Shown here piece after piece: positions 34,976 through 43,280 of a DNA stretch of 64,000 nt. The notes beneath the pieces were generated by a model. The model did not search any database, had not been told where the DNA came from, and saw only the letters and a list, made by a program, of their open reading frames with translations. Position 1 is the stretch's first letter. The number at the start of each line of letters is the position of its first letter. The translations under genes were made by a program, and so were the position numbers. Source of the DNA: Hymenobacter negativus (GTDB lineage: Bacteria; Bacteroidota; Bacteroidia; Cytophagales; Hymenobacteraceae). The stretch spans positions 186,001 to 250,000 of the forward strand of contig NZ_JAGETZ010000008.1 of assembly GCF_017571495.1 (NCBI RefSeq), written 5' to 3'.

Positions 34976-35407
34976 TCAGGCAGGGTAGAAGTAAATGGCG
35001 TCCACAATGCTGACCTGCCCGCCCACCGAAATGACCGTCTCCACGACGGTATGCGGGCCGGGCTGAATGACCGGCGAAGTCCAGACCGTGGCCGCGTTGA
35101 CCGTGGTCGGCGCGGCCTGGCTAAAGGTGCCCAGCGTAGTGCCATCCATTGACACGCTTATCGAGCCCAGCCCGGCCGCCAAAATGGAAATGAGGTCAAA
35201 GCGCATGGGCACATCAAACCACATCGACCAGGTAGCTGTAGCCCCGTTGCGGGTGGTGTAGTAGCAGTAGCCGCCACTGTGCACGCTGCCGTCTCCCACC
35301 TGCCACCCGCCCCCCTCTGTGGACACAATGACGCGCAAATCGGTCTCTTCGAATAGCCCGGCGGTCCCGAAACCGTTGAACGGTGCTTGAATAATCCGGC
35401 GGCGCAT
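34976..35407 (-). CDS. Phage structural protein of unknown role
   Basis: A 143-residue beta-rich protein without signal peptide: GWQVGDGSVHSGGYCYY, WSMWFDVPMRFD, SVSMDGTTLGTF and a final VDAIYFYPA. The composition suggests a carbohydrate-binding or jelly-roll-like fold, such as a head decoration or tail tip protein. It lies 3 bp after the previous gene in the phage operon. Family not recognised. Confidence 0.6.
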   Translation of the reverse strand: MRRRIIQAPFNGFGTAGLFEETDLRVIVSTEGGGWQVGDGSVHSGGYCYYTTRNGATATWSMWFDVPMRFDLISILAAGLGSISVSMDGTTLGTFSQAAPTTVNAATVWTSPVIQPGPHTVVETVISVGGQVSIVDAIYFYPA

Positions 35408-35410
35408 ACG

Positions 35411-36067
35411 TTAGGGTTTAAGCTCGACGAGTGCGGTGGCCCCGCTCCGCACGATTTCCACGCGCAGCAGGTCGCCGGCTACCAGCACCAGCGGAAGCGG
35501 CCTAATAGCGGCGTTCACTCGGTAGATGATGCTGCTCACGCCGCTGTTGCCCTGTGTGCCGTAGGTGCCTGCGAAAGCGCTGCTGATAAGTTCCTCGGCA
35601 AAGTCCGCGCTGCCCTGCGTGAAGCGGAAGGATAGCTCGTTTTGTATCGCCTGCTGCACGTAGGCGACGAGGTAATCCTTCCGAATGATGGCGGTCGCGT
35701 CGTTGTCGGCAAACCCGAAGTAGTTGGCATTGCTGCCAAAGCTGCGGAGCTGCCAATTGCCCGCCAAGTAGTTGCGGTCGGCGGGTCCCAGGTTCGGTCC
35801 ATCAAAGCCGTGTCCGTCTTTTACGCCGGGGGTCACATCCAGCGTGAACGCCACGCTGACCGTGCGCACCCCGCCCACTTCGGGCGCGGGCAGGGCGTCG
35901 GCGTCGGTCCCGCCCCCGCCCGCGTTGGCGGTCACAAAATCCACCAGCGCATCGAGCGCTTGCAAGACCCCAGCCGCGCGGTTTTTGCCGGGCGTGCCCA
36001 CGGCGGGCCCACCGGCCACCACCTTAATCAGGGTCCGGAAAAAGTCTTTTAATTGTTGCGCGCTCAT
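35411..36067 (-). CDS. Phage structural protein of unknown role
   Basis: A 218-residue protein; an N-terminal helix (QQLKDFFRTLIKVVAGG) and Gly-rich linker are followed by a beta-rich part (FTLDVTPGVKDGHGFDGPN, WQLRSFGSNANYFGF, LRVEIVRSGATALVEL). Its start overlaps the stop of the next upstream gene by 4 bp (ATGA type), which indicates translational coupling in the phage operon. Function not recognised. Confidence 0.6.
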   Translation of the reverse strand: MSAQQLKDFFRTLIKVVAGGPAVGTPGKNRAAGVLQALDALVDFVTANAGGGGTDADALPAPEVGGVRTVSVAFTLDVTPGVKDGHGFDGPNLGPADRNYLAGNWQLRSFGSNANYFGFADNDATAIIRKDYLVAYVQQAIQNELSFRFTQGSADFAEELISSAFAGTYGTQGNSGVSSIIYRVNAAIRPLPLVLVAGDLLRVEIVRSGATALVELKP

Positions 36068-36666
36068 ACGGCGTAGGTCATCAGGCCCCCGTTGCCAGGG
36101 CGCTGGGTGGAAGAAGGACAGGTCGTGGCAATGGGCACCCCGCTAAAGGCTCGCTGGGTCACCAGTAGCCGGCTGCGGTAGGTGGCGCACTTGGCCTGTG
36201 CGTCGCCGCGCAGTTCGGTGCGCTGCTGGTTGCTGATGGGCTGGTGCCCCCCGTCGGAAATCACCTCGAACCCGTTGGGCGTCTGGTGCAGACCGTGGCT
36301 GAGCAGGAAGCGTCGGTAGCTCTCGTGGCAGAGCAGGCCGCGCACGGCCCGGTAGAATTGATAGGGCTTGTAGAGCACATCCAGCGGCTGCTCGGCTTCG
36401 GGCAGGGTCAGGTACGCCGCATAAGCCAGTTGCTCCGGCGTGAGCGGGTGCGTGGCCTGGTCGGCCTCCGTCATCACCTGAAAGGCGGCCACGGCCTGCT
36501 GGTAGCCGACGTACGTGGCCACGACCTGTACCTCGGCCGGGGTCAGCAGGGGCAGCACGTCGAACTCGTGGGCGTCCCGGATGTCGGGGTTGATGAGGGA
36601 GTCAGCCGTGTTGGATGTGAACTTGACGTAATCCGGTAGGTCGAACTTGGTGATGAGGAGCTTCAT
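36064..36666 (-). CDS. Phage head-tail region protein, DUF6712-like
   Basis: A 200-residue protein opening KLLITKFDLPDYVKFTSN, with NPDIRDAHEFDVLPLL and a helical middle (FYRAVRGLLCHESYRRFL). The opening, with a segment listing positions and AHEFDVLPLL, resembles DUF6712 proteins encoded near capsid genes in Bacteroidota phages. It overlaps the portal gene's stop by 4 bp. A connector role is plausible, but unproven. Confidence 0.6.
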   Translation of the reverse strand: MKLLITKFDLPDYVKFTSNTADSLINPDIRDAHEFDVLPLLTPAEVQVVATYVGYQQAVAAFQVMTEADQATHPLTPEQLAYAAYLTLPEAEQPLDVLYKPYQFYRAVRGLLCHESYRRFLLSHGLHQTPNGFEVISDGGHQPISNQQRTELRGDAQAKCATYRSRLLVTQRAFSGVPIATTCPSSTQRPGNGGLMTYAV

Positions 36667-38087
36667 TTGGCGCGCGGCTTGGGAACTGGTTTCGTTTTGG
36701 GGCCCAGCGATATCAGGCCCCGGATTTCTTCGCTCGTCATCTCTTCCAGCACCTTGGTGGCCACGAGGGGCGAGAGGCCATTCAGCGCCTTGATGGTGCG
36801 CTCGGCCTCGCTGTCCTTCGGCTTTTCCAAGGGGGGCAGGTCCTGAATGGCGCGGAGCTCATCGTCCGTCATCTTGGTGGCTACCGCCGGGTCGATGTAC
36901 TCGACCGGGTTGAGGGGCAGGACCGTGAAATCCAGCAGGGGAAAGAACTGCTGCAGCGGCTCGGTGCAGTGGGCCCGGCGGGGGTTCACCGTCAGGCCAA
37001 AGAGCTTAATCGAGTTCACAATCTGCTGGTTGCTGCCCAGCAGGCCCGGCTCCGCTACGCCGCACAGGACCGGCGGCACCCCGAGCCGGCGGTACACCCG
37101 GCCCTCAATGCGGGTGGTCATGTCGGTGAGTCCCTTCGAGTTCGGGCCCTTGTCAATGAAGTCGAGCTGCGGCTTTTCGTCTTCGGTTTCCACCACGTTT
37201 ACGAACACGCTCGACTGCGTGCTGGCCCCCTTCAGGGCCGTGATGGTTTGAATGACATTCGTCAGGTCCGGCGACGGGATAAAGGGCCGGTCCTTTTCGG
37301 TTTGGCCCTCTGCTGGTGTCCAGTTGGAATCCTCAATGGGCGCGTACTTCTTGCCCACCAGCGTAAACACGGCATCCGGAAAGAAGCCGTTGCGCAGCTG
37401 CTTGAGCTCGTACTTGGGCAGTTCGGCATCGGACTCCACCGATTCCTTGGCGCTCCACCAGGTCGGCACCGGGTACAGGTTGCGGCCCACCTTGCGGCCG
37501 AAGGGCCAGTGCAGGTGGCCCCAGTAGCCGGCCTCGCTGGCCGCGGCCTCAATCACCTCGTCGCTGATTTCCTCCGCTGTAGCCAGCGGGTCGTAGGGCA
37601 GGTACACCCGGTTCTCGCCGGCGGGCATCTTGCCCACGGCCAACTTGTGGTTGATGACGTAGCGCCCCAGCCCGCCCTCTTTCTCTTTGCGCAGGCAGTC
37701 CACCGGCGCGACGTACACTTCGGGGTCGGTGCCGCCGAAGGTGTAGCGCGCGATATAAGCGACCCCGAACCCCGCCGCCGCGTAGCCGGACGCTTCGGCC
37801 AGCAGCTGGTTCATAGTCTGTTCGGGGTTGGCCATGGTCCGGGCCGTGGCCGGATTGGCGAACCCGCGCCCGTTGATGAACTGCGTCAGGCGCTCGGTGC
37901 AGGTCTCGGCCGTACCCGAGTCGTAGAGCACGCGCAGCACGTCCTGCGGCTGCAGGTTGTTGGCCCCCCAGGGCTCGATTTTGATGGCATCAGGCGTTTT
38001 GCCATCCGGCAGGGCCGGGGCAACGTCCTCGGCTTTGTAGCCGGTGCGTACCAGGGTGGAAGGGGTGGAGCGGGGGCGCGGAGGCAT
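36663..38087 (-). CDS. Phage portal protein
   Basis: This 474-residue protein has the portal layout: an N-terminal wing (NLQPQDVLRVLYDSGTAETCTERL), a central part with CLRKEKEGGLGRYVINH, the clip and crown region, and the typical segment IEGRVYRRLGVPPVLCG followed by SNQQIVNSIKLFGLTVNP. Portals form the dodecameric DNA gate of the capsid. The gene lies after the capsid gene in this operon, not before as is usual, and a terminator precedes it at 38112. It overlaps DUF6712-like by ATGA. Confidence 0.85.
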   Translation of the reverse strand: MPPRPRSTPSTLVRTGYKAEDVAPALPDGKTPDAIKIEPWGANNLQPQDVLRVLYDSGTAETCTERLTQFINGRGFANPATARTMANPEQTMNQLLAEASGYAAAGFGVAYIARYTFGGTDPEVYVAPVDCLRKEKEGGLGRYVINHKLAVGKMPAGENRVYLPYDPLATAEEISDEVIEAAASEAGYWGHLHWPFGRKVGRNLYPVPTWWSAKESVESDAELPKYELKQLRNGFFPDAVFTLVGKKYAPIEDSNWTPAEGQTEKDRPFIPSPDLTNVIQTITALKGASTQSSVFVNVVETEDEKPQLDFIDKGPNSKGLTDMTTRIEGRVYRRLGVPPVLCGVAEPGLLGSNQQIVNSIKLFGLTVNPRRAHCTEPLQQFFPLLDFTVLPLNPVEYIDPAVATKMTDDELRAIQDLPPLEKPKDSEAERTIKALNGLSPLVATKVLEEMTSEEIRGLISLGPKTKPVPKPRAK

Positions 38088-38111
38088 GGCGAAAAGCGGG
38101 AGTGGTTCAGG

Positions 38112-38149
38112 AAAAAAGCCCGCCTACCATGTTAGGAGGCGGGCTTTGC
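38112..38149 (-). terminator. Terminator between the 221-residue gene and portal
   Basis: On the minus strand AAAGCCCGCCTCC...GGTAGGCGGGCTTTTTT forms a hairpin plus T-run, 20 bp after the stop at 38171 and 25 bp before the portal start. Confidence 0.8.
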
Positions 38150-38170
38150 AGGCAATGGGCGCGGGGTAGA

Positions 38171-38836
38171 CTATTCGGTCGGGGCGGCGGGCTCAGCCAG
38201 CTTGGCGGCCGTCAGCTCGTTGAGCTTCTCGACGCCCAGGCGATGGTCGCCGGTCTCGCCGAAGGCTGCCTCGTAGGCAGCGCGGGCGTCGGCAAGGGCA
38301 TTCTCGCCCTCTTTAGTGTGGATGTCGGCCGTCAGCTTGTCAACGGTGTGCTTTTTGGGCGCATCCTCGCCATACAGCTCCTTGTAGCGGGCCTGCAGGT
38401 CGGCTTTGCTGGCCTTGGTGTCTACCTCACCTGTCGAGCCGTCGGCATTCTGGCCGGCTTTGAGGATAATGGCGTGGGCGAAGCCGTTTTTAATGAAGAA
38501 TTCAGCCGCTTCGTCCGTCAGGTTTTCACCCGTGATGGTGGTGGCGTATTTTTCGTGCACAAACTGCTCGTTCTCGTAGCCGTTGGCAAGGGTGTATTTG
38601 GTGTCTGACACGGTTTCAGGGTGTAAAAAGGTGGTGGCTTCGCGGACGTAGGCGACTACGATGGCCGCGTAATCTGAATACTGGCACTGCCGGCACGTGC
38701 TGACCGGCGTTTGGGTGATGGCGGCATACAGCGCCCATAGCTCCGTCATGCCCGCTTGATAGCGCTTATCATTAAGCGGCAAACTGACCCACGCCTGCGC
38801 ACGGGCCAGCAGTTCCGGGGTGTAGGCCGTGCGCAT
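38171..38836 (-). CDS. Phage protein of unknown function
   Basis: A 221-residue acidic, helical protein: a start MRTAYTPELLARAQAWV, a CRQCQYSDY pair of cysteines near 49-52 and a C-terminal Ala/Glu-rich segment with FGETGDHRLGVEKL. It abuts the next upstream gene (1-bp gap). The C-terminal part has a LEM/HeH-like short helical look (KADLQARYKELYG), which is sometimes found on phage structural proteins. Not recognised. Confidence 0.6.
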   Translation of the reverse strand: MRTAYTPELLARAQAWVSLPLNDKRYQAGMTELWALYAAITQTPVSTCRQCQYSDYAAIVVAYVREATTFLHPETVSDTKYTLANGYENEQFVHEKYATTITGENLTDEAAEFFIKNGFAHAIILKAGQNADGSTGEVDTKASKADLQARYKELYGEDAPKKHTVDKLTADIHTKEGENALADARAAYEAAFGETGDHRLGVEKLNELTAAKLAEPAAPTE

Positions 38837-38837
38837 C

Positions 38838-39419
38838 TTAGTCGGGCTGTACCAGGGCGTCGAGGTAGGCGCGGCTGCTGGCCAGCTGCGAGAGCTGGCC
38901 GCTGATGGGGGCCTCGAAGAACACCGGGAAGCTGGGCTCCTTGCCTACCAGGGTGACCTTCATCACCTGACTTTCGTCGGGCAACAGCACGCCGGTGCCT
39001 TCCTCGGCCGTGCCGCTTTCGTTGCCGAATTCCTTAAAGAAAATGCGGATGGCGCCGTTGGCCAGTTCCTGGAACGTCACCTTGGCTTCGCCCTTGAAGA
39101 ATTCCTCCAGGGCGTCGAGCTCCAGCTGGTTGCCGAACTTGTACTCCTGGATAAGCGTTTGCTCGACCTCGGTGCTGCCGGTGTCGGCCTGCGTGCCTTT
39201 GGAGCTACCGCTGCCTTTCTTCGGGCGGCCGATGCCCTTGATGCCCAATTCATCGGGCTTCAGGGTGAAGCCCGAAATCGCGCCGGTGGTGCCGCTCTTA
39301 GTAAAGGCCCCGGTGAACTGGTCGGCCTGAAACGTCCAGCTGTTGCGCGCCGTGCCGCCGGCGGTGGCGCAGCTACGGGAGCTGATATTTTTGCTGATGC
39401 GGTTGCAGATGTCTGCCAT
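38838..39419 (-). CDS. Phage structural protein, possible tail or connector component
   Basis: A 193-residue protein opening MADICNRISKNISSRSCATAGG, with FKPDELGIKGIGRPKKGS and a beta-rich C-terminal half (TFQELANGAIRIFFKEFG, GVLLPDESQVMKVTLVG). It lies right after the capsid gene and its terminator. The content suggests a tail-tube or completion protein, but no family was matched. Confidence 0.6.
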   Translation of the reverse strand: MADICNRISKNISSRSCATAGGTARNSWTFQADQFTGAFTKSGTTGAISGFTLKPDELGIKGIGRPKKGSGSSKGTQADTGSTEVEQTLIQEYKFGNQLELDALEEFFKGEAKVTFQELANGAIRIFFKEFGNESGTAEEGTGVLLPDESQVMKVTLVGKEPSFPVFFEAPISGQLSQLASSRAYLDALVQPD

Positions 39420-39433
39420 GGCTGGGTTCTCCT

Positions 39434-39463
39434 TAAAAATGGCCCCGACCTAGCGGCCGGGGC
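39434..39463 (-). terminator. Terminator of the capsid gene
   Basis: On the minus strand GCCCCGGCCGC...GGTCGGGGCC is followed by ATTTTTAAG, 30 bp after the stop of the capsid gene. Confidence 0.75.
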
Positions 39464-39492
39464 GGGTGACATATGGGATAGGATAGCCGCGC

Positions 39493-40527
39493 TTAAATGG
39501 CGAAGACAATCATGGCATCGAACGCGAAGCCAGTACCGAGGCGGTAGAGTACGCGGGTGTAGTTGAGCCGCTCCTTGATGCCGTACCACATCGTGATTTC
39601 GCTCAAGTCGCTTTCCTGGTCCATGGCCACGATGATGTTCGTGGGCACCGTCAGGAACGCCAGGTGCGGGGACTGGCCAGCCGGCAGGTCTTCGCTGGCG
39701 TACTGGAAGTAGGTCGGTAGTTTTTTGACGATGATGCCGCGGTAGCGGATATCATCCACGCCGCTGAAGAGCTGGACCTTGCCCGACTCCAGCACCGTGG
39801 TGCCCTTGCCGTAGTTGATGTAGGCCATCTCCACCTGGTCGTACAAGTTCTCGTCCACGTAGTACGCCTTGTTGGCGCGGGCCACGTTTTTGAGCTTTTT
39901 CGATTGCTTTTTGTGCAGGTCTTCCAGCACCTTGATGGCCGCGGTGGGGCCACTGTCGTCGTCCTCAATGTCCGCGGCGACGATGGCCGCGCCCTTGGTC
40001 ACTTTGCCAGCGGTGGCTTTGGCCAGCAGCTGCTTGCGCAAGCCGTCAATTTGGTTGTAGTCGGCACTGGCCGCCGTGCGGTCACCCAGGAAGAGGATGC
40101 GCAGCATGTCCTCGTACACCACCGGGCTCAAGGCCTCGCGCACGATTTCTTCGAGCACGGTGCCCGTCAGGTCGTTGTCGGTGGCGTGGCCTTTCTTCTT
40201 GGCCAGTTCCAGGATGGTGCCGTCGTAGCGGTCGGCACATTCCTCCAGCTCGATTTTTAGCGGCCACACCACGATGGTGTTGCTGCCCATCGTGAGCAAG
40301 TCGCCGGTCGGGGTCCAACTGCCGCAGCCCGTGTCACGGCGCGTCACCTTGCGGGCGGCCGTGAGCGAGTAGTCGGTGGTGCTGGACTTGATGCCCTCCT
40401 GAATCTGGAAGCCCAGGGTTTTGAGGTCGAGCTGCTCGGTGGGCGGCTCCAGCAGCATCTTGGCCTTGAGGTCTTCGGCCGTGGGTTGCTTGCCGCCGTA
40501 GGTAATAGGGTTCGCGAAATAAGCCAT
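39493..40527 (-). CDS. Phage major capsid protein
   Basis: A 344-residue protein fitting an HK97-fold capsid: N-terminal arm, KLEECADRYDGTILELAKKKG, IVREALSPVVYEDMLRILFLGD, AYYVDENLYDQVEMAYINYG, GVDDIRYRGIIVKKLPTYF (the P-domain strand), HLAFLTVPTNIIVAMDQESD and an ending FAFDAMIVFAI as seen in capsid proteins of Bacteroidota phages. The protease/scaffold gene is directly upstream and a terminator follows. Confidence 0.78.
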   Translation of the reverse strand: MAYFANPITYGGKQPTAEDLKAKMLLEPPTEQLDLKTLGFQIQEGIKSSTTDYSLTAARKVTRRDTGCGSWTPTGDLLTMGSNTIVVWPLKIELEECADRYDGTILELAKKKGHATDNDLTGTVLEEIVREALSPVVYEDMLRILFLGDRTAASADYNQIDGLRKQLLAKATAGKVTKGAAIVAADIEDDDSGPTAAIKVLEDLHKKQSKKLKNVARANKAYYVDENLYDQVEMAYINYGKGTTVLESGKVQLFSGVDDIRYRGIIVKKLPTYFQYASEDLPAGQSPHLAFLTVPTNIIVAMDQESDLSEITMWYGIKERLNYTRVLYRLGTGFAFDAMIVFAI

Positions 40528-40594
40528 CGTCTAGGGGTAGGGAAATGAGTGGGGCCGGCGGGCGGCAATGATTGGTTGGGTAGGCGCGTGTGGC

Positions 40595-41893
40595 TTAGGT
40601 CTTGGCCTTATCCATCGGGTGCGGTTTGTTGCCGCCAGCCTTGCCGCCTTTGGGGTCGGTCTGCGAGCTGGAAGCAGCGCGCGCCCGGGGCGTGGGCGTT
40701 TCCGGTACCAGCTTTTTGAAGCGGTCGACGGTGGCCGTCAGGTCCTCCACTTTCTTCATCACGGGAGCCATTGCTGCCTGCACTGCCGCCGTGATGGCCG
40801 CCGTACTGGCGGGGGCATCGTCCTCCTGCTCTTCGGCCGAGGCTTCGGTGATGCTCTCCACCACGCCATCGGTGACGACAATGGTGCGGCCATCGGCCAG
40901 GCCATACTCGCCGTCTTCGGCTACCTCGGTCAAGGCCTCGTCGTAGAACACGGCCGAGCCCTCTGCGAGTGGGCCATCGTGGTAGAGCAGGGCCCCGTCC
41001 TGGTCGGTTTCGGTGCTTTCTACTGCGGCATCGGGTTCGTCGTCGGCGGCCTCAACGCCTTCAATAGTGGCTTTCACGCCAAGGGACTTGGCCAGGGCCG
41101 CGACAGCGGCCGCATTGGCTTTCTGCTGCGCAGTGGGCACAGCGGTTTTAGCGACTGCCTTGGCAATCGGAATTACTTTTTTAGCCATGGGGCGGGGGGA
41201 TTTAGAAGAGGCCGAAGCCGGTTTTGCGTTGGGAGTGGGCGCGGTGCGGGCCTTGCTGCGGCGCTTGTCGGCGCGGGCCACGGCCATTTTGTAGGAGCGC
41301 AGGCGGGCCTGGGTCTGGGCCGAGGAGGGGGCTTTGCTGGCCAGGGGCTTGACGGTGGTGACGAAGCCGAAGTCGGCCGCTTCCTGCGCCGTCATGAAGC
41401 GGTCCACGCTCACGAGCTGGCGCACGGCGGCTTCGTTCTGGCCGCTGCGGGCCACGTAGATGTCGACCATGTTCTGGGTGTCGCGGTCGAGGCGGTCGGC
41501 ATCGGCCCGCAGCTCTTCCGAGCGCTGCGAGCTGGTGCCGTCCGTGTAGAGGGGGCGGTGCACCATCCACTGCGCGGTCTGCTCCAGAATCACCTCATCG
41601 GCGGCCAGGGCCACGATGGTGCCGGCGCTGGCCGTCATGCTCATGACGTGGCAGGTGACCGGAATGCCCAGGGCCCGCACGTAGTTGTAGATTTCGATGG
41701 CGTGCCGCACCGAGCCGCCGTAGTTGATGCCCATCTGCAGCGTGATGCTATCCACTGCCTGGCCCTGGTAGGCGGCGTACTCCAGCCGCATGCGGATGTC
41801 GTCGACGGTGAAGCCGGGCACGTACTCGTATTCCTCCCAGTCAATGAAGCCGGGACCGATGTTTTCGCCTACGGGAATGAGGAGTTCGGGCAT
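40595..41893 (-). CDS. ClpP-like prohead protease fused to scaffold-like region
   Basis: A 432-residue protein. The N-terminal 200 residues are a ClpP-fold serine protease: MTASAGT with catalytic Ser89, MVHRPL with His112, and DTQNMVDIYVARSGQ with the likely Asp. It is followed by an Ala/Lys/Glu-rich disordered and helical part typical of a scaffold. Such fusions cleave themselves and the capsid during head maturation. ATG 41893 was chosen because the protease fold starts at MPELLIPVGENIG; the frame runs on to 42001 through a repeat and is not used. It heads the phage operon. Confidence 0.85.
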   Translation of the reverse strand: MPELLIPVGENIGPGFIDWEEYEYVPGFTVDDIRMRLEYAAYQGQAVDSITLQMGINYGGSVRHAIEIYNYVRALGIPVTCHVMSMTASAGTIVALAADEVILEQTAQWMVHRPLYTDGTSSQRSEELRADADRLDRDTQNMVDIYVARSGQNEAAVRQLVSVDRFMTAQEAADFGFVTTVKPLASKAPSSAQTQARLRSYKMAVARADKRRSKARTAPTPNAKPASASSKSPRPMAKKVIPIAKAVAKTAVPTAQQKANAAAVAALAKSLGVKATIEGVEAADDEPDAAVESTETDQDGALLYHDGPLAEGSAVFYDEALTEVAEDGEYGLADGRTIVVTDGVVESITEASAEEQEDDAPASTAAITAAVQAAMAPVMKKVEDLTATVDRFKKLVPETPTPRARAASSSQTDPKGGKAGGNKPHPMDKAKT

Positions 41894-41903
41894 GTTGCAA
41901 AGC

Positions 41904-41931
41904 GCCGTTGGGGCGCTGTGCAACAAAGGTT
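41904..41931. repeat. Partial copy of the promoter-operator block of 47.8 and 53.1 kb
   Basis: GCCGTTGGGGCGCTGTGCAA plus CAAAGGTT matches the first part of the blocks at 47827 and 53112. It is within the 5' untranslated region of the protease/scaffold gene, and on the minus strand reads CCTTTGTTGCAC, which has a TTTG element like a -7 box. Confidence 0.7.
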
Positions 41932-42006
41932 TTCGCTGGGTTTGGGGCCCTCCTAGTTTTGGTCCCAACTTAGTCCCTGTCAAGGCCCAACTAGGGCCCA
42001 AACCTT

Positions 42007-42183
42007 ATGCTAAAAGTATATTGCGCCTCGAAAATCGAAGAAGACATCCGGAAGCTGGCGGCAGAGCAGGGCGTGCCCTACTCGCACTTACTGGCTCCGT
42101 TTCTGAAAGCCATTGCTGACCGCACCTTGGTGATGGTGCCACACTTTCCCCCACCCAAACCGCAGCCTGGCAAGGCGGCATAA
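42007..42183 (+). CDS. Small 58-residue protein of unknown function
   Basis: ATG 42007 to TAA 42183 encodes 58 residues: a helical MLKVYCASKIEEDIRKLAAE, a short turn and a Pro-rich tail (VPHFPPPKPQPGKAA). The layout resembles small phage or plasmid regulatory proteins. It is divergent from the phage operon with 114 bp between the starts, and 12 bp upstream of the next gene, so the two may be co-transcribed. Confidence 0.6.
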   Translation: MLKVYCASKIEEDIRKLAAEQGVPYSHLLAPFLKAIADRTLVMVPHFPPPKPQPGKAA

Positions 42184-42195
42184 AATTCCTTTAGC

Positions 42196-42585
42196 ATGAA
42201 CAGTGTTACTATCAACGGCAAGACATACAGCGGCGGCCGTAGCATTTCAGTTATCAATAACCGCGTCTTCATCGACGGGAAGGAAGTCACTGGTGAGGCA
42301 GCCGAACAAAAGGAAATTAACATCAGCGTAAATGGCAGCGTCGAATCCCTCAGCGTCGATGCCTGCAACCAGGTACAAATCACCGGCGACTGTCAGCACG
42401 TAAAAACACAGTCGGGGAGTGTTCGAGTCGGCGGCATGGTGGGCGGTAAAGTAGAATCGACTTCGGGCAGCATTCAGGTGGATGGCTCGGTGAATGGAGA
42501 CGTAGAGTCAATGTCTGGAAGCGTGCACTGTGGCCCCGTAGCTGGGCGCGTGAAAACCATGTCAGGCAATATCCGACATAGCTAA
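42196..42585 (+). CDS. Beta-solenoid hypothetical protein
   Basis: A 129-residue protein with a short N-terminal part (SVTINGKTYSGG, NNRVFIDGKEVTG) and then short repeated strands (SVESLSV, VKTQSGSVRVGG, VESTSGSIQVDG, VESMSGSV, VKTMSG) that predict a small right-handed beta-solenoid, as in DUF4097/bactofilin-like proteins. Similar short proteins are found in phages and in many bacteria; the function is unknown. A terminator follows at 42619. Confidence 0.75.
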   Translation: MNSVTINGKTYSGGRSISVINNRVFIDGKEVTGEAAEQKEINISVNGSVESLSVDACNQVQITGDCQHVKTQSGSVRVGGMVGGKVESTSGSIQVDGSVNGDVESMSGSVHCGPVAGRVKTMSGNIRHS

Positions 42586-42618
42586 GGGCTAGGAGCGCCG
42601 CTACAGAATGAACTATAG

Positions 42619-42650
42619 CAAAAGCCCCGGCTACCTAGTCGGGGCTTTTT
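42619..42650 (+). terminator. Terminator followed at once by a promoter
   Basis: AAAAGCCCCGGCTA...TAGTCGGGGCTTTTT. The T-run runs straight into CGTAGCTTGG, the probable -7 box of the next gene, whose ATG is at 42665. Confidence 0.88.
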
Positions 42651-42664
42651 CGTAGCTTGGCGTC

Positions 42665-43090
42665 ATGAAAAAGATTCTACCCGTCTTACTGGTTGCCAGC
42701 CTGATGTTTGGCAACTGCTCGAAATCGAATGACGGGCAGCCAGCGGCTACGCCGCTGCTAGGCACTTGGAACCTTCAAAGCGAAACCATCGTGACTACAC
42801 GTAATGGTGCGCCTGCCACTACGAATAACGTGCAGATTACCAGCCCGATTACGGTCGAGTATTTGGCTAATGGTGTGTTCATCGTCAAGAATCACTACCC
42901 CCGAAGAATCACAACGGAGGGCGGTACCTATACCTTCGCCAACAACGTTATTACCCTCGACTACAGCAACAACGGCATAATGACCAGTGTGCTCAGCGTG
43001 AGCGAGCTGACTGATACGCGCCTGGTGACAGTTGAAACCAGAGGGGACACCAACTACAGCATGGTCACCACCGACACGTTGACCCGTTAG
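42665..43090 (+). CDS. Small lipocalin-like lipoprotein
   Basis: A 141-residue lipoprotein (signal LLVASLMFGNCSKS, lipobox Cys after FGN) whose mature part is beta-rich: LLGTWNLQSETIV, ITVEYLANGVFIV, GTYTFANNVITLDY and TRLVTVETRG. The LLGTW opening and strand order resemble lipocalin-like domains of Bacteroidota. It has its own promoter-like TAGCTTGG and lies in the cargo region. A truncated copy of its signal peptide follows at 43138. Confidence 0.82.
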   Translation: MKKILPVLLVASLMFGNCSKSNDGQPAATPLLGTWNLQSETIVTTRNGAPATTNNVQITSPITVEYLANGVFIVKNHYPRRITTEGGTYTFANNVITLDYSNNGIMTSVLSVSELTDTRLVTVETRGDTNYSMVTTDTLTR

Positions 43091-43137
43091 CGCCTTTCTC
43101 AGTAAAGCGGCTTGGGTTCAGTGCGCTATATTCGGGC

Positions 43138-43191
43138 ATGAAAAAGATGCTACCCCTCTTATTGGTTGCCAGCCTGCTGTTTGGCAACTAA
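43138..43191 (+). pseudogene. Truncated copy of a lipoprotein signal peptide
   Basis: ATG 43138 begins MKKMLPLLLVASLLFGN then TAA, closely matching the first 17 residues of the lipoprotein at 42665 (MKKILPVLLVASLMFGNC). The stop replaces the lipobox Cys codon. No mature sequence follows. It has its own promoter-like TATATTCGGGC. It is probably what is left of a second lipoprotein gene after deletion or recombination. Confidence 0.75.
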
Positions 43192-43234
43192 ACGGGTGTT
43201 GGGGTACTGAGGCCACAAAATTCTTACCCAAAGC

Positions 43235-43269
43235 AAAAGCCCCAGCGGTGTCCAGCAGCTGGGGCTTTT
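43235..43269 (+). terminator. Terminator followed at once by a promoter-like box
   Basis: AAAAGCCCCAGC...GCTGGGGCTTTT; the T-run leads into TATATTCAGGGC and the ATG at 43281. Confidence 0.85.
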
Positions 43270-43280
43270 ATATTCAGGGC

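Noticed and set aside
36969..38135. 388-codon plus-strand frame opposite the portal gene
   Set aside because: No recognisable features; the portal protein on the minus strand is well supported.
40568..41956. 462-codon plus-strand frame opposite the prohead protease
   Set aside because: Gly/Val/His-rich antisense translation; the minus strand has the Ser/His protease motifs.
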